From: Curvibacter microcysteis
GTDB lineage: Bacteria; Pseudomonadota; Gammaproteobacteria; Burkholderiales; Burkholderiaceae_C
Direction of reading: 5' to 3'
Length of the DNA stretch: 64,000 bases
NCBI RefSeq assembly: GCF_028649455.1
Contig: NZ_JAQSIO010000001.1
Coordinates: forward strand, 682,001-746,000
The position numbers and the translations under genes are program-made. Every line of letters begins with the position of its first letter. The first letter of the stretch is position 1. Shown here piece by piece: positions 52,855 to 61,905 of the stretch. The notes beneath the pieces were generated by a model. That model was not told the DNA's origin. It made no database searches and saw only the letters and a list, made by a program, of their open reading frames with translations.

Positions 52855-53292
52855 ATGAGTGACATCACGATTTACCACAACCCGAAGTGCGGCACCTCGC
52901 GCAACACCCTGGCCCTGATCCGCAACAGCGGCGAAGAGCCCCGTGTGGTGCTGTACCTGGAAACCCCACCGAGCCTGGACGAACTGCGCGCGCTGGTGGC
53001 CGCCACCGGCGAGCCCGTGCGGGCCTTGCTGCGCCAGAAAGGCACGCCTTACGACGAGCTGGGCTTGGGCCAAGCCCACTGGAGCGATGAAGACTTGCTT
53101 GGCTTCATGGTGGCGCACCCGATCTTGATCAACCGCCCCCTGGTGGTCACGCCCCTGGGGACTCGGCTGTGCCGGCCTTCCGAAGCCGTGCTGGACTTGC
53201 TGCCCCAGCCGCAGCAAGGGGCCTTCAACAAAGAAGATGGCGAAGCGGTGATCGACGCCCGGGGCCGGCGCCTGCCGCCTCAGGCCGCTTGA
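52855..53292 (+). CDS. arsC: Arsenate reductase, glutaredoxin type (ArsC)
   Basis: A 145-residue enzyme of the ArsC/Spx fold, reducing arsenate to arsenite with glutathione and glutaredoxin. The catalytic C12 is in YHNPKCGTSRNTL, and the region HPILINRPLVVTPLG carries the anion-binding Arg of the family. No arsR, arsB or acr3 gene is nearby, so it is an isolated chromosomal arsC and may have a broader redox role. It lies between gph and rpe, both on the other strand. Confidence 0.92.
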   Translation: MSDITIYHNPKCGTSRNTLALIRNSGEEPRVVLYLETPPSLDELRALVAATGEPVRALLRQKGTPYDELGLGQAHWSDEDLLGFMVAHPILINRPLVVTPLGTRLCRPSEAVLDLLPQPQQGAFNKEDGEAVIDARGRRLPPQAA

Positions 53293-53314
53293 GCGCCACA
53301 GCGGCGCCCGTCGT

Positions 53315-54019
53315 TCAGCGCGCCACGTCAGCCAGCTGGCTGCGCATGGCCTCGATCACGCTCTGGTAGCTGGGCTGGCCAAAAATCGCGCTGCCCGCGA
53401 CGAAGGTGTCCGCCCCCGCCGCGGCGACGCGGGCGATGTTGTCGGTCTTGATGCCGCCATCCACTTCCAGGCGGATGTCCTTGCCCGACGCGTCGATGCG
53501 ACGGCGCACGGCCTCGATCTTGCGCAGGGTGGAGTCAATGAAGCTCTGACCACCAAAACCCGGGTTGACGCTCATCAAGAGGATCAGGTCCAGGTCCTCA
53601 ATCACCCAGTCCAGCACGTCGAGCGGCTGTGCCGGGTTGAACACCAAGCCCGCCTTCACGCCCTTGCTCTTGATGGCCTGGATGCTGCGATGAACATGGC
53701 CCGAGGCGTCGGGGTGGAAGCTGATGTAGTCGGCACCAGCCTCGGCAAAGGCAGCAGCCAGCGCGTCCACCGGCTGGATCATCAGGTGCACGTCGATCGG
53801 CACGGCCTGGCCCTCGGGGGTCTTGGCATGCGGCTTGAGCGCCTGGCAAATCATCGGTCCGAAGGTCAGGTTCGGCACGTAATGGTTGTCCATGACGTCG
53901 AAGTGAATCCAGTCGGCACCGGCGGCGATGACATGGCGCACTTCCTCTCCCAACCGAGCAAAGTCGGCCGACAGAATGGAAGGAGCAATGCGATAGGGGG
54001 TGGGGGCGGAGGTCTTCAT
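53315..54019 (-). CDS. rpe: Ribulose-phosphate 3-epimerase
   Basis: A 234-residue TIM-barrel enzyme of the pentose phosphate pathway interconverting ribulose-5-phosphate and xylulose-5-phosphate. Landmarks are [17 protein letters not shown], the metal His in [26 protein letters not shown]-type sequence, [15 protein letters not shown] and [11 protein letters not shown] Met three codons earlier (54028) is an alternative start, and neither has a strong ribosome-binding site. It is divergent from apaG. Confidence 0.96.
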   Translation of the reverse strand: MKTSAPTPYRIAPSILSADFARLGEEVRHVIAAGADWIHFDVMDNHYVPNLTFGPMICQALKPHAKTPEGQAVPIDVHLMIQPVDALAAAFAEAGADYISFHPDASGHVHRSIQAIKSKGVKAGLVFNPAQPLDVLDWVIEDLDLILLMSVNPGFGGQSFIDSTLRKIEAVRRRIDASGKDIRLEVDGGIKTDNIARVAAAGADTFVAGSAIFGQPSYQSVIEAMRSQLADVAR

Positions 54020-54191
54020 GCCCGACATTGTCGCAGCAGCCCCACGGCACCGGGAAGGGCTGGACGGGAAGGCCCTGAGCAGCCTGACCCGCGAGAAGGT
54101 CGATTTCAGCGCCCCTTGCCCGCGATGCGGCGCTGAATGCCAGAATGCGGGAACTTCAGAGCCGCTTTGACTCTCCACTTTCCTGACGCCC

Positions 54192-54590
54192 ATGTCCAGC
54201 AAATACCAGATCAGCATCGTCGTCGAGCCCCAGTACCTGGCCGACCAGTCCCATCCCGAGCAGTCGCTGCACGGCTTCGCCTACACCGTGACCGTCACCA
54301 ACACCGGCGAGGTGGCCGCGCAACTGATCTCTCGGCACTGGCTGATCAATGACGCGCGCGGCCACTGCGAAGAGGTCAAAGGCCTGGGCGTGGTGGGCCA
54401 ACAACCGCTGCTGAAACCGGGTGAATCCTTCCAATACACCAGCGGCTGCCGCCTGCGCACCCCCAGTGGCACCATGCGCGGCAGCTACTTTTTTGTGGCC
54501 GAAGACGGCGAGCGCTTTGACGCCCCCATCCCCCTGTTCGTGCTCGAAGCACAAGCCGGACCCCACACGCCGGCCCGGGTGCTGCACTGA
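54192..54590 (+). CDS. apaG: ApaG protein
   Basis: A 132-residue single-domain ApaG protein with a fibronectin-III-like beta fold. Typical sequences are [63 protein letters not shown] and [12 protein letters not shown]. It is annotated in some genomes as a Co2+/Mg2+ efflux-associated protein; its biochemical role is unsettled. It follows rpe divergently and precedes the Gcr-type gene by 40 bp on the same strand. Confidence 0.95.
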   Translation: MSSKYQISIVVEPQYLADQSHPEQSLHGFAYTVTVTNTGEVAAQLISRHWLINDARGHCEEVKGLGVVGQQPLLKPGESFQYTSGCRLRTPSGTMRGSYFFVAEDGERFDAPIPLFVLEAQAGPHTPARVLH

Positions 54591-54630
54591 ACTGGGGACC
54601 TTACAACCCTTCCCCCCTTTTTTCTGATCG

Positions 54631-56616
54631 ATGAAGCAACACCTGCCCGACCTGCCCCAACTTCTGGACTCGTTGAACCCGCATGCCTCGCTGGTGCAGC
54701 GCCACCTGTGGCTGATCAGCATGCTGCAATGGGTGCGCGGGCAGGGTGAGGACACCCAGGCGGCCGTCGCTCGGGTGCGCCTGCTGCTGGACGCGGTGCA
54801 GTTGCGTCCCGAATGGCAGGCCCAATGGCAGCTTTGGTGGCGCCGCTTCATGGATGCGGTGGACGCCACTGCGCTGCTGGCCGACCACGGCTTTGCCCCG
54901 CACAACGCCTTCATGAGTGAATTGGGCAACCGCCTGCGTAAAAAGCTCCTGCCGCGCACGCCAGAGACAACCGACCTGGCCGAGCTGTTCGAGCTGCTGC
55001 TGCCCAGTCCCTTTGACGCCGAGTGGCTGCGCGCACTCGACAGCGACACCCTGCTGCGCGTGCAAACCCTGCTCTTCCCCCCTCCGGCCCCAAGCGCGCC
55101 AGACCAAGCCCCCACCAGCCTCGGCCAGCGCTTGCTGCTGGACGCCCTGACCTACAGCGTCGGCCAGGTCAGCGCAACGGGCTTTGCCTCTGAGATCCGC
55201 CAGCGCATGTCCGAGCAAGCGCAGCGCGATCGGCCTTTTCACGAACTGCCAGCCCACTTTGAACGCCTGCGCCAAGCCGTGCTGAGCGAGGGACCGCGAA
55301 GTCCGGTCGCCCTGGCCGCGGCCGATGTGCTGCGGCAACAACTCGACGCCTGCCGTCGGGCCGCCCAAACGGTCTACACCCACCTGGAAGAGCACGGCAT
55401 CTCGGTGGGCATCGTGTTCCGCCTGCGCCAGCTGCGCGAACGGGTGCGGCGCATCCGCGAGCTGCTCAGCTGCCTGCAAAGCAGCACCCCCACCGAAGAC
55501 ACCACCCGCTTGTTGGCCCGCCTGGTGCTGGTCAGCCAAGAGGGCCGCAGCGTGCGCGCCCTGATCGCGGCCAGCTCGCAACTCACGGCCGCCAAAGTGG
55601 CCGAGCGCAGCGCAGAAAGCGGCGAGCACTACATCACCCGCGATGCGGCCGAGTACCGTGAGATGCTGCGCACCGCCGCCGGCGGAGGCCTGGTGCTGGC
55701 CTTCACCACCTGGGCCAAATTCAGCATCTATGCGCTGGGCTTGTCTGCGTTCTGGGGCGGCTTGGCCTCGGGCCTGAGCTACGCACTGTCTTTTGTCATC
55801 GTCATGCTGCTGCACTGGACGGTGGCCACCAAACAACCCGCCGTCACGGCACCCGCCATGGCGGCCAAGCTCAAGGACATGAGTGCCCCCGACTCGGTGG
55901 ACACCTTCGTCGACGAGGTGGCCCACCTGCTGCGCTCCCAGATCGCCGCCATCATTGGCAACCTGGGCCTGGTGATCCCGGCGGTGCTGCTGATCTGTGC
56001 CACCCTGCATGCGGCGGGCCTGCGCCCCATGGTGGACGAGGCCCATGCACGGCAAACCCTGCACGACTTGAGCCTGCTCGGCCCCACCGCTTTGTTTGCC
56101 GCCTTCACCGGGGTGCTGTTGTTTGCCTCCAGCATCATCGCGGGCTGGGTCGAGAACTGGTTTGTGCTGCAGCGTCTGGATTCAGCCCTGAGCTACAACC
56201 CGCGCTTCACCCAATGGCTGGGGGCGGCGCGCGCGCAGCGCTGGGGCCAATGGTTGCGGCGCAACGTATCAGGCCTGGCAGCCAACATCTCGCTGGGCTT
56301 GATGCTGGGCCTGGTGCCAGCCTTTGCGGGCTTTTTTGGTCTGGGCCTGGAAGTGAGGCACGTCACCCTGTCCACCGGTCAGGTCAGTGCCGCCGCGGCC
56401 ACGCTGGGCTGGGCCGCACTGGGCAGCGCTGACTTCTGGTGGGCCGTGGCCGGTCTGCTGGCGATTGGGCCCCTGAACCTGGCGGTCAGTTTTTACCTGG
56501 CCTTCCGACTGGCTTTGCGCGCCCAGAGCGTCGGCGGCTTGGAGCGCCAGCGCATCCGCCAAGCCATCTGGACCCGCCTGCGCCAAGCGCCCGCCAGTTT
56601 CTTTGTGCCGCGCTGA
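54631..56616 (+). CDS. Gcr-type polytopic membrane protein (annotated elsewhere as 'site-specific recombinase')
   Basis: A 661-residue protein of the family usually named site-specific recombinase Gcr. About the first 340 residues are a soluble helical region (DLPQLLDSLNPHASLVQRHLWLISMLQWV...). The rest has at least five strong membrane helices, for example GLSYALSFVIVMLLHWTV, NLGLVIPAVLLICATLHAA, LFAAFTGVLLFASSIIAGW and ISLGLMLGLVPAFAGFFGL. I see no tyrosine- or serine-recombinase catalytic pattern, so the name is doubtful and an inner-membrane role is more likely. It sits 40 bp after apaG and is probably co-transcribed. Confidence 0.85.
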   Translation: MKQHLPDLPQLLDSLNPHASLVQRHLWLISMLQWVRGQGEDTQAAVARVRLLLDAVQLRPEWQAQWQLWWRRFMDAVDATALLADHGFAPHNAFMSELGNRLRKKLLPRTPETTDLAELFELLLPSPFDAEWLRALDSDTLLRVQTLLFPPPAPSAPDQAPTSLGQRLLLDALTYSVGQVSATGFASEIRQRMSEQAQRDRPFHELPAHFERLRQAVLSEGPRSPVALAAADVLRQQLDACRRAAQTVYTHLEEHGISVGIVFRLRQLRERVRRIRELLSCLQSSTPTEDTTRLLARLVLVSQEGRSVRALIAASSQLTAAKVAERSAESGEHYITRDAAEYREMLRTAAGGGLVLAFTTWAKFSIYALGLSAFWGGLASGLSYALSFVIVMLLHWTVATKQPAVTAPAMAAKLKDMSAPDSVDTFVDEVAHLLRSQIAAIIGNLGLVIPAVLLICATLHAAGLRPMVDEAHARQTLHDLSLLGPTALFAAFTGVLLFASSIIAGWVENWFVLQRLDSALSYNPRFTQWLGAARAQRWGQWLRRNVSGLAANISLGLMLGLVPAFAGFFGLGLEVRHVTLSTGQVSAAAATLGWAALGSADFWWAVAGLLAIGPLNLAVSFYLAFRLALRAQSVGGLERQRIRQAIWTRLRQAPASFFVPR

Positions 56617-56760
56617 CAGCTCAGTCACCCATTGAATCAGCCCACTGACAAATCGTGCATGCGTTCTGTGCCACGAGGGAGAAGGCGACTTGGCCTGCGG
56701 GCACAATAGGCGGCAAGGTACACGCCGCTGACCCGTTGGGGGTGAGCGGCCCCAGAAGCC

Positions 56761-57834
56761 ATGACCGCCCCAGTTTTGAACGCTAAACCACCGCGGCCCG
56801 CGCTGCTGTCCGCCTCCTTGGTCGAGGCGCTGATCACCCACGACCTCAGCGCACCTGTGGCGGTGGTGGACCTTGAACTGTGCTTGGTCTACACCAATGC
56901 CGCCTACGCCCGTTGGTTTCAACGCACGCCTGGAGAGATGGCTGGCCAAAGCCTGCTCACCTTGTACGGCCCAGACCACATGGCGCCGCTGCAGGCTCAC
57001 CTCGATCGGGTGCTGCAAGGCGAGGTCGTGCACTACCAGCGTCAAGTGCCCGACGCCCTGGGTGTGCCCAGCTGGCACAACATCAGCCTGAGCCCTTGGC
57101 ACGATGAAGAGGGCAATGTCATTGGCATCGTCAACGTGGCCCTGCGGGTGCATGAATTGAAGGTGACGGCAGACGCCCTGCGCGTGGCCAACCAACGACT
57201 GGCATCCCACATGGAAAACAGCCCCTTGGGGGTGCTGGAAATGGACGCCGATCTGACCCTGCTGCACTGCTCCTCGCGGGCCAGCCAATGGTTTGGCTGG
57301 TCACTGGATCAGGTTCGGGGACGCGCCTTGCCCGAGTTGCTCCAGCAAAGCCAGGCCCAGGGCCCGCTGGACGCAGCCCTGAAACGCCTGCGCAGCGGCC
57401 AAGAACTGCAAAACCGGGCGGAACTCACCCTGGTTCAACACGATGGCGCGATCTTGCACACGGTGTGGTTCAACTCGGCCATGACCCAGCCGCAAGGCCA
57501 AGTCGACTCCATCATGTCCCAGGTGGAAAACGTGACTGAGCGCGTCATGGCCGCCCGGCAACTGTGGCCGCAAGCTCCTCAGTCGCCACCCGACTCGATC
57601 GCCAGCCTGCTCGACCGCAGCGATTTCCTGGCCAAAATCTGCGCCACCCTGCAACTGACACCGGCGGAAGCCCGGGTCGCTGTGCTGTTGACGGAGGGCC
57701 ATCCGCTCAAGCGAATCGCCCAGATGACCGACCTGTCGATTCACACCGTGCGCAGCCAGGTCAAAAGCGCCTTGGCCAAACAAAACCTGCACCGGCAGGT
57801 GGATTTGGTCCGCCGGGTGATGTCGGTGCGTTGA
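56761..57834 (+). CDS. PAS-PAS-LuxR-type transcriptional regulator
   Basis: A 357-residue cytoplasmic regulator. Two PAS domains occupy about residues 20-135 (APVAVVDLELCLVYTNAAYARWFQRTPGEMAGQ) and 145-265 (MENSPLGVLEMDADLTLLHCSSRASQWFG). The C-terminal LuxR/GerE helix-turn-helix (LTPAEARVAVLLTEGHPLKRIAQMTDLSIHTVRSQVKSALAKQ) ends the protein. No receiver domain or kinase neighbour is present, so the PAS domains probably sense a ligand or redox state directly. A GC hairpin (57838-57855) without a T-run follows the stop. Confidence 0.85.
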   Translation: MTAPVLNAKPPRPALLSASLVEALITHDLSAPVAVVDLELCLVYTNAAYARWFQRTPGEMAGQSLLTLYGPDHMAPLQAHLDRVLQGEVVHYQRQVPDALGVPSWHNISLSPWHDEEGNVIGIVNVALRVHELKVTADALRVANQRLASHMENSPLGVLEMDADLTLLHCSSRASQWFGWSLDQVRGRALPELLQQSQAQGPLDAALKRLRSGQELQNRAELTLVQHDGAILHTVWFNSAMTQPQGQVDSIMSQVENVTERVMAARQLWPQAPQSPPDSIASLLDRSDFLAKICATLQLTPAEARVAVLLTEGHPLKRIAQMTDLSIHTVRSQVKSALAKQNLHRQVDLVRRVMSVR

Positions 57835-58264
57835 AAAGCCCGGCGCAGGCCGGGCCGAAAAAGGGGTGGCACATTGGGGGAATGGTCCGCCGCGGCAGCG
57901 GACCTCAGGACTCAAAAAGGACGCGTCTCCCACGCCTCCCATCCCTTTGCTCATCTCAAGAACATGGGAGACGCGCCTTGTTGACCCTGGATCTCTTCTT
58001 ATTTCCCTGGCGGCAAAGCCGCATACCAACGTCGTCTTGTGTGACAGCTAACACGGTTGCTTGGCGCAGAAGCCCCTTTTGACGGGTAGCCTGATACGCA
58101 AGCATGGGCCGAATGTTAAAAAATATTCCCCCTGATGACCATCCCACAAATGAGGGATAAGCCCCCAACCCCGGGTCTGAGCGCCCAAGAGCGATCCGTC
58201 ACAGGCTGCGCGCCTCGCCCCGTGTGCGGCAGCCCTTATGCTTGGGCCCTCAAGAGGAATCCCC
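57835..58264. other. Gene-poor spacer with an 11-bp inverted repeat and an AT-rich patch
   Basis: 430 bp with no credible gene. It contains a GCCCGGC/GCCGGGC hairpin (57838-57855). A long inverted repeat has 11-bp arms CGCGTCTCCCA (57922-57932) and TGGGAGACGCG (57965-57975). A patch of low GC lies near 58111-58125 (TGTTAAAAAATATTC). A TTGACG near 58078 could be a -35 box. It may hold the thiL promoter and perhaps a small RNA, neither of which can be shown by eye. Confidence 0.4.
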
Positions 58265-59239
58265 ATGGGTGAGTTTGACCTGATCGCACGTTTTTTCACA
58301 CGCCCGCCCCGTCCCGGGGGCCCCACCCTGCTGGGGGTTGGTGACGATTGCGCCCTGGTTCAGCCCTCTCCCGGGACCGCTCTGGCCATCTCCAGCGACA
58401 TGCTGGTGGAAGGCCGGCACTTTTTGAGCACCGTCGCGCCCGAGCGCCTGGGCCACAAGGCCCTGGCCGTGAACCTCAGCGACCTGGCCGCCTGCGGTGC
58501 CACGCCGGTGGCCTTCACCCTGGCGCTGGCCCTGCCGCGCGCTGACGCACAGTGGCTGGAACCTTTTTCACGCGGTCTGCTGGCCCTGGCCGACGCCCAT
58601 GGCTGCGAGTTGATTGGCGGCGACACCACCCAAGGCCCGCTGAACCTGTGCATCACGGTGTTTGGTGAGGTGCCATTGCAAGGTGGACGCAGCCAGGCTC
58701 TGCTGCGCAGCGGGGCCCAAGTCGGTGACGACCTGTATGTGAGCGGTCAATTGGGCGACGCCCGCCTGGCGCTGGAAGTGTTCCGAGGCCAGCTGAGCGT
58801 CCCGGCCGAGGTGTTTGAAGCAGCGCGCGCGCGCATGGAAACCCCCAGCCCCCGCGTCGCCCTGGGCCAGGCCCTGCGCGGGGTGGCCAGCGCCGCCGCC
58901 GACGTGAGCGATGGCCTGATCGGAGACCTGGGCCACATCCTGCGCCGCTCCGGGGTTGGGGCCTGCATCGACACAGACGCCGCGCTGGGCCTGATCGCCG
59001 CCCGCCACGCACTGGACGCGGACCAGGCCCTGGGCTTCGTGCTGGCCGGTGGGGATGACTATGAGTTGGTCTTCACCGCCCCCGCCAACGCCCGCGAGGC
59101 GGTGCAAGCCGCCAGTGCGCACAGCCAGACCCCGGTGACCCGCATTGGCCGCATCGAAGCCGAGCCCGGCCTGCGGCTGCGCGACGCACAAGGCCGACTG
59201 CTGCAACGCCAGGACCAGGCTTTCGATCACTTCAAGTGA
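58265..59239 (+). CDS. thiL: Thiamine-monophosphate kinase
   Basis: A 324-residue ATP-dependent kinase making thiamine diphosphate from thiamine monophosphate. It has the AIRS-like fold with metal-binding aspartates in GVGDDCALV and SSDMLVEGRHFL, plus the conserved LGHKALAVNLSDLAACGATP, GGDTTQGP and DVSDGLIGDLGHIL. The ATG at 58265 follows AGAGG; an ATG at 58238 upstream is less well placed. It precedes the pgpA group by about 1.5 kb; thiL and pgpA are commonly adjacent in proteobacteria. Its stop overlaps the convergent tautomerase gene by 8 bp. Confidence 0.95.
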   Translation: MGEFDLIARFFTRPPRPGGPTLLGVGDDCALVQPSPGTALAISSDMLVEGRHFLSTVAPERLGHKALAVNLSDLAACGATPVAFTLALALPRADAQWLEPFSRGLLALADAHGCELIGGDTTQGPLNLCITVFGEVPLQGGRSQALLRSGAQVGDDLYVSGQLGDARLALEVFRGQLSVPAEVFEAARARMETPSPRVALGQALRGVASAAADVSDGLIGDLGHILRRSGVGACIDTDAALGLIAARHALDADQALGFVLAGGDDYELVFTAPANAREAVQAASAHSQTPVTRIGRIEAEPGLRLRDAQGRLLQRQDQAFDHFK

Positions 59240-59639
59240 GCGCTGGCTGGGACGCGCGCGGACTTTCGACCTCCGTGTGCCCCCCAGCGCCCCAATGGCT
59301 GGGCGGCAATTCATGCACCAGCACATGGCTCATGCGCTCCAAGGGGCCGCCATAGGCCAGCTGGCGCTGCAACTCCTGGAAAGCCTGTTCAATGAAGTCG
59401 GCACGCTGGGCCGGGCTGCTGCTGCCCTGGTTCAAGGTGATGTCGAGCTGCGCCGTCGGGCGCTCAACGGCTTCGCCCCCCACATACCAGCGGGCGGCGG
59501 GCAGGTCGTCGATCAACACCACCACCGTCTCGGCCGGCAACTGCAGCACACGGGCGCTGAGCTCGGTCAAGGCCCGCGCCAGGCTGCGGTAGCGCTCGGG
59601 GTTTTGCAGTGGGGCGACTTTGAGGTGCAGGCTGGGCAT
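59232..59639 (-). CDS. Tautomerase-superfamily protein, apparently two fused 4-OT-like units
   Basis: A 135-residue protein beginning Met-Pro, so after Met removal Pro2 would be the catalytic N-terminal proline of the family. Two similar halves are visible: PSLHLKV...LIDDLPAARWYVGG (2-55) and PTAQLDI...LVHELPPSHWGAGG (61-120). The second opening, PTAQLDI, closely resembles the N-terminus of 4-oxalocrotonate tautomerase (PIAQIHI). This suggests an ancient duplication and fusion in which only the first unit keeps a free N-terminal proline. The substrate is unknown. It lies convergent with thiL and divergent from a LysR regulator at 59805, which may control it. Confidence 0.75.
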   Translation of the reverse strand: MPSLHLKVAPLQNPERYRSLARALTELSARVLQLPAETVVVLIDDLPAARWYVGGEAVERPTAQLDITLNQGSSSPAQRADFIEQAFQELQRQLAYGGPLERMSHVLVHELPPSHWGAGGHTEVESPRASQPALT

Positions 59640-59804
59640 GGGTCTCCTGGGTAGGCGCAAGGCCTTTTTTATCTGCGGCCACTGTAGGCACAAGTCCCAC
59701 CGCGCGAAACAGCACGCACAGCAAACCCGTTTTGCAGGCGCTGCAAAACCCTTCGACGCCCTGCGTGGGTCCGCCCAGCCCGCCAGACCGCTAACATCGG
59801 GCGG

Positions 59805-60728
59805 GTGAAAGACCTCGACTTTGATGACATGGCTTTGTTCGTGCGCGTGGCCACCCGCGGCACGCTGTCGGCGGTGGCGCGCGAGCGCCAGGTGCCGGTG
59901 AGCCAGATCTCCCGCTCGCTCAGCCGCATTGAAAAGCAATGCGGCGTGCGACTGGTCCTGCGCTCCACCCAGGGCCTGTCACTGACCGACGAGGGCCAGA
60001 CTTTTTTGGGCTACTGCCAGCGCATCACCGGCACGCTGGAAGAACTGGAGGCTGAATTCGCCAGCCAGACCCGCGAGGTCAGTGGCAGCGTGCAGGTGGC
60101 GGTCAGCCCTGCCCTGGGCCACTTCATCATCGTGCCCAGCCTGGTCGGCCTGTCGGCGCGCCACCCGCGCCTGCAGATCGAGCTGCACTCGGACGACCGC
60201 CTGATCGACATGGCCCAAGAAGGCGTGGACATCACCTTGCGCACGGGTGCACCGCACAGCGAATCCATGGTGGCGCGAGAAATCGGCCACCACGGCCGCG
60301 CCCTCTACGCCAGCCCCAGCTACCTGGCGCGTTTTGGCCGGCCCCAGCACCCTGACGAACTGGCCGCGCACCGCCTGATCACCAACAGCGCGGCCATGCA
60401 CCTGAACCGCTGGCCTTTCATCATCGACGGCCAAGCCACCGAGTTGCCGGTGCAAGGCCACTACCGGGCCAATTCCACCGGCATCATGATGACCATGGTG
60501 CTGCACGACCTGGGCATTTGCCGCTGCAACACCTTGATCGCCGCTCCCCTGGTGGCCCAGGGCCGGCTGCAGCCGGTGCTGGAGGACTGGGTCGATGTGC
60601 AGCACTTCCCGATCTACGCCATGCTGATGCCGCAGCGCCACCGCTTGCCCAAAATCCAGGCCTGCATCGACTATTGGAGCGAATGGTTCCAGCAGATGCA
60701 GCCCCATGCCACCTCGCCCGCCCCATGA
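59805..60728 (+). CDS. LysR-family transcriptional regulator
   Basis: A 307-residue LysR-type regulator with an N-terminal winged helix ([47 protein letters not shown]) and a substrate-binding-like domain. The GTG at 59805 is a likely start; an ATG at 59829 is possible. It is divergent from the tautomerase gene across 165 bp, the usual arrangement for a LysR target. Its stop overlaps the pgpA start (ATGA), making it the first gene of a LysR-pgpA-pncC run of overlapping genes. Confidence 0.9.
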   Translation: MKDLDFDDMALFVRVATRGTLSAVARERQVPVSQISRSLSRIEKQCGVRLVLRSTQGLSLTDEGQTFLGYCQRITGTLEELEAEFASQTREVSGSVQVAVSPALGHFIIVPSLVGLSARHPRLQIELHSDDRLIDMAQEGVDITLRTGAPHSESMVAREIGHHGRALYASPSYLARFGRPQHPDELAAHRLITNSAAMHLNRWPFIIDGQATELPVQGHYRANSTGIMMTMVLHDLGICRCNTLIAAPLVAQGRLQPVLEDWVDVQHFPIYAMLMPQRHRLPKIQACIDYWSEWFQQMQPHATSPAP

Positions 60729-61285
60729 ACACCAGCCTCCCGCCTGAACCGACCCTGGCCAGCGCCAACCCGCCCCTGCCCCGCCCCCGCGTGCGCCCAA
60801 GCGCCCGCTTCATGTGGTCGCACCCGGCCCATGTGATCGCCATGGGCTTTGGTTCCGGGCTCAGCCCGGTGGCACCAGGCACCGCGGGCACGCTGTGGGC
60901 CTGGGCGGCGTTTGGCTTGCTGCAGCGCTGGCTCAGCCCGGGCGAGATCGGCGCGCTGCTGCTGGCCTCCACCCTGGTGGGCTGGTGGGCCTGCACCGTC
61001 ACAGCACGCCACCTCAACACCCTGGACCCGGGCAACATCGTCTGGGACGAGGTGGTCGCCTTCTGGGCCGTGTTGTGGCTGATCACGCCGGCCAGCCTGA
61101 GCGGCCAACTGGTGGCTTTCGCGCTGTTTCGCTTCTTTGATGCGGTCAAGCCGGGCCCGGTGGGCTGGGCCGACAATTTGTGGCATGGCTTTGGCCCCAA
61201 GGGCGGCTTTGGCATTCTGTTCGACGACCTGGTGGCCGCCTTCTGCACCCTGCTGCTCATCGCCTTGTGGAGGTTTTTCGCATGA
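60725..61285 (+). CDS. pgpA: Phosphatidylglycerophosphatase A
   Basis: A 186-residue inner-membrane phosphatase that converts phosphatidylglycerophosphate to phosphatidylglycerol. Conserved sequences are GSGLSPVAPGTAGTLWAWAA, LDPGNIVWDEVVAFW with the acidic metal-binding residues, and FALFRFFDAVKPGPVGWAD. Hydrophobic helices fill the rest. The N-terminus has a Pro-rich extension of about 25 residues. Its ATG overlaps the LysR stop, and its own stop overlaps the pncC start, so the three genes are coupled. Confidence 0.95.
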   Translation: MNTSLPPEPTLASANPPLPRPRVRPSARFMWSHPAHVIAMGFGSGLSPVAPGTAGTLWAWAAFGLLQRWLSPGEIGALLLASTLVGWWACTVTARHLNTLDPGNIVWDEVVAFWAVLWLITPASLSGQLVAFALFRFFDAVKPGPVGWADNLWHGFGPKGGFGILFDDLVAAFCTLLLIALWRFFA

Positions 61286-61776
61286 GTTCCTGCACCGCTT
61301 TGGCTGACTTGCTGCGCCAGCAGCAGTGGAAACTGGTCACTGCCGAGAGCTGCACTGGCGGCCTGATCGCGGCCACCTGCACCGATCTGGCGGGCTCAAG
61401 CGACTGGTTTGAGCGCGGCTTTGTCACTTACTCCAACGCCGCCAAAACCGAGTCCCTGGGCGTGCCCGCCGAGCTGATCGAGCGCCACGGCGCCGTCAGC
61501 GAGGCGGTGGCCCGCGCCATGGCCGAAGGCGCGCTGCGCCACGCACCAGCCCAACTGAGTGTGGCAGTCACCGGCGTGGCCGGGCCAGGCGGCGGCAGCG
61601 CGGCCAAGCCCGTGGGCACGGTCTGGTTTGGCTTTGGCCAACGCCGCGGTGGCCCCGGCGCTCCGATTGCTGTGCACAGCGAAATGCGGCACTTTGAGGG
61701 CGACCGCGCTGCCGTGCGCGCCGCCACCGTGGCCCACGCCTTGCAGCGCCTGCTGGACCTGGCTGGCCAGGCCTGA
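61282..61776 (+). CDS. pncC: Nicotinamide-nucleotide amidase (CinA C-terminal domain, PncC)
   Basis: A 164-residue stand-alone CinA C-terminal domain that deamidates nicotinamide mononucleotide to nicotinate mononucleotide in NAD recycling. The nucleophile Ser lies in TAESCTGGLIAATCTD, and SVAVTGVAGPGGGSAAKPVGTVWFG is the other conserved block. There is no N-terminal competence-damage domain. The start overlaps the pgpA stop (ATGA at 61282-61285). Confidence 0.95.
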   Translation: MSSCTALADLLRQQQWKLVTAESCTGGLIAATCTDLAGSSDWFERGFVTYSNAAKTESLGVPAELIERHGAVSEAVARAMAEGALRHAPAQLSVAVTGVAGPGGGSAAKPVGTVWFGFGQRRGGPGAPIAVHSEMRHFEGDRAAVRAATVAHALQRLLDLAGQA

Positions 61777-61905
61777 AGCGCCAGACGCCCCGCCCACCTC
61801 AGTCCTTCTGGGCCGCTGACCGCCCTGCAGGCGACAGCCCCGTACAACCAGCCGGTGTAGCATCTGGCGCCATTGAGTCAGTCTCTTCTTTCTTTTGGAG
61901 CCCGC

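Noticed and set aside
52855-53292. Arsenic resistance island
   Set aside because: Only an isolated arsC is present; there is no arsR, arsB, acr3 or arsH in the neighbourhood.
54631-56616. Mobile element based on the 'recombinase' family name
   Set aside because: No inverted terminal repeats, attachment sites, target duplications or mobility genes are near, and the protein looks like a membrane protein next to core genes.
57838-57855. Rho-independent terminator after the PAS-LuxR gene
   Set aside because: The stem is good but is followed by CGAAAAAGG rather than a T-run, so it is noted only as a hairpin.
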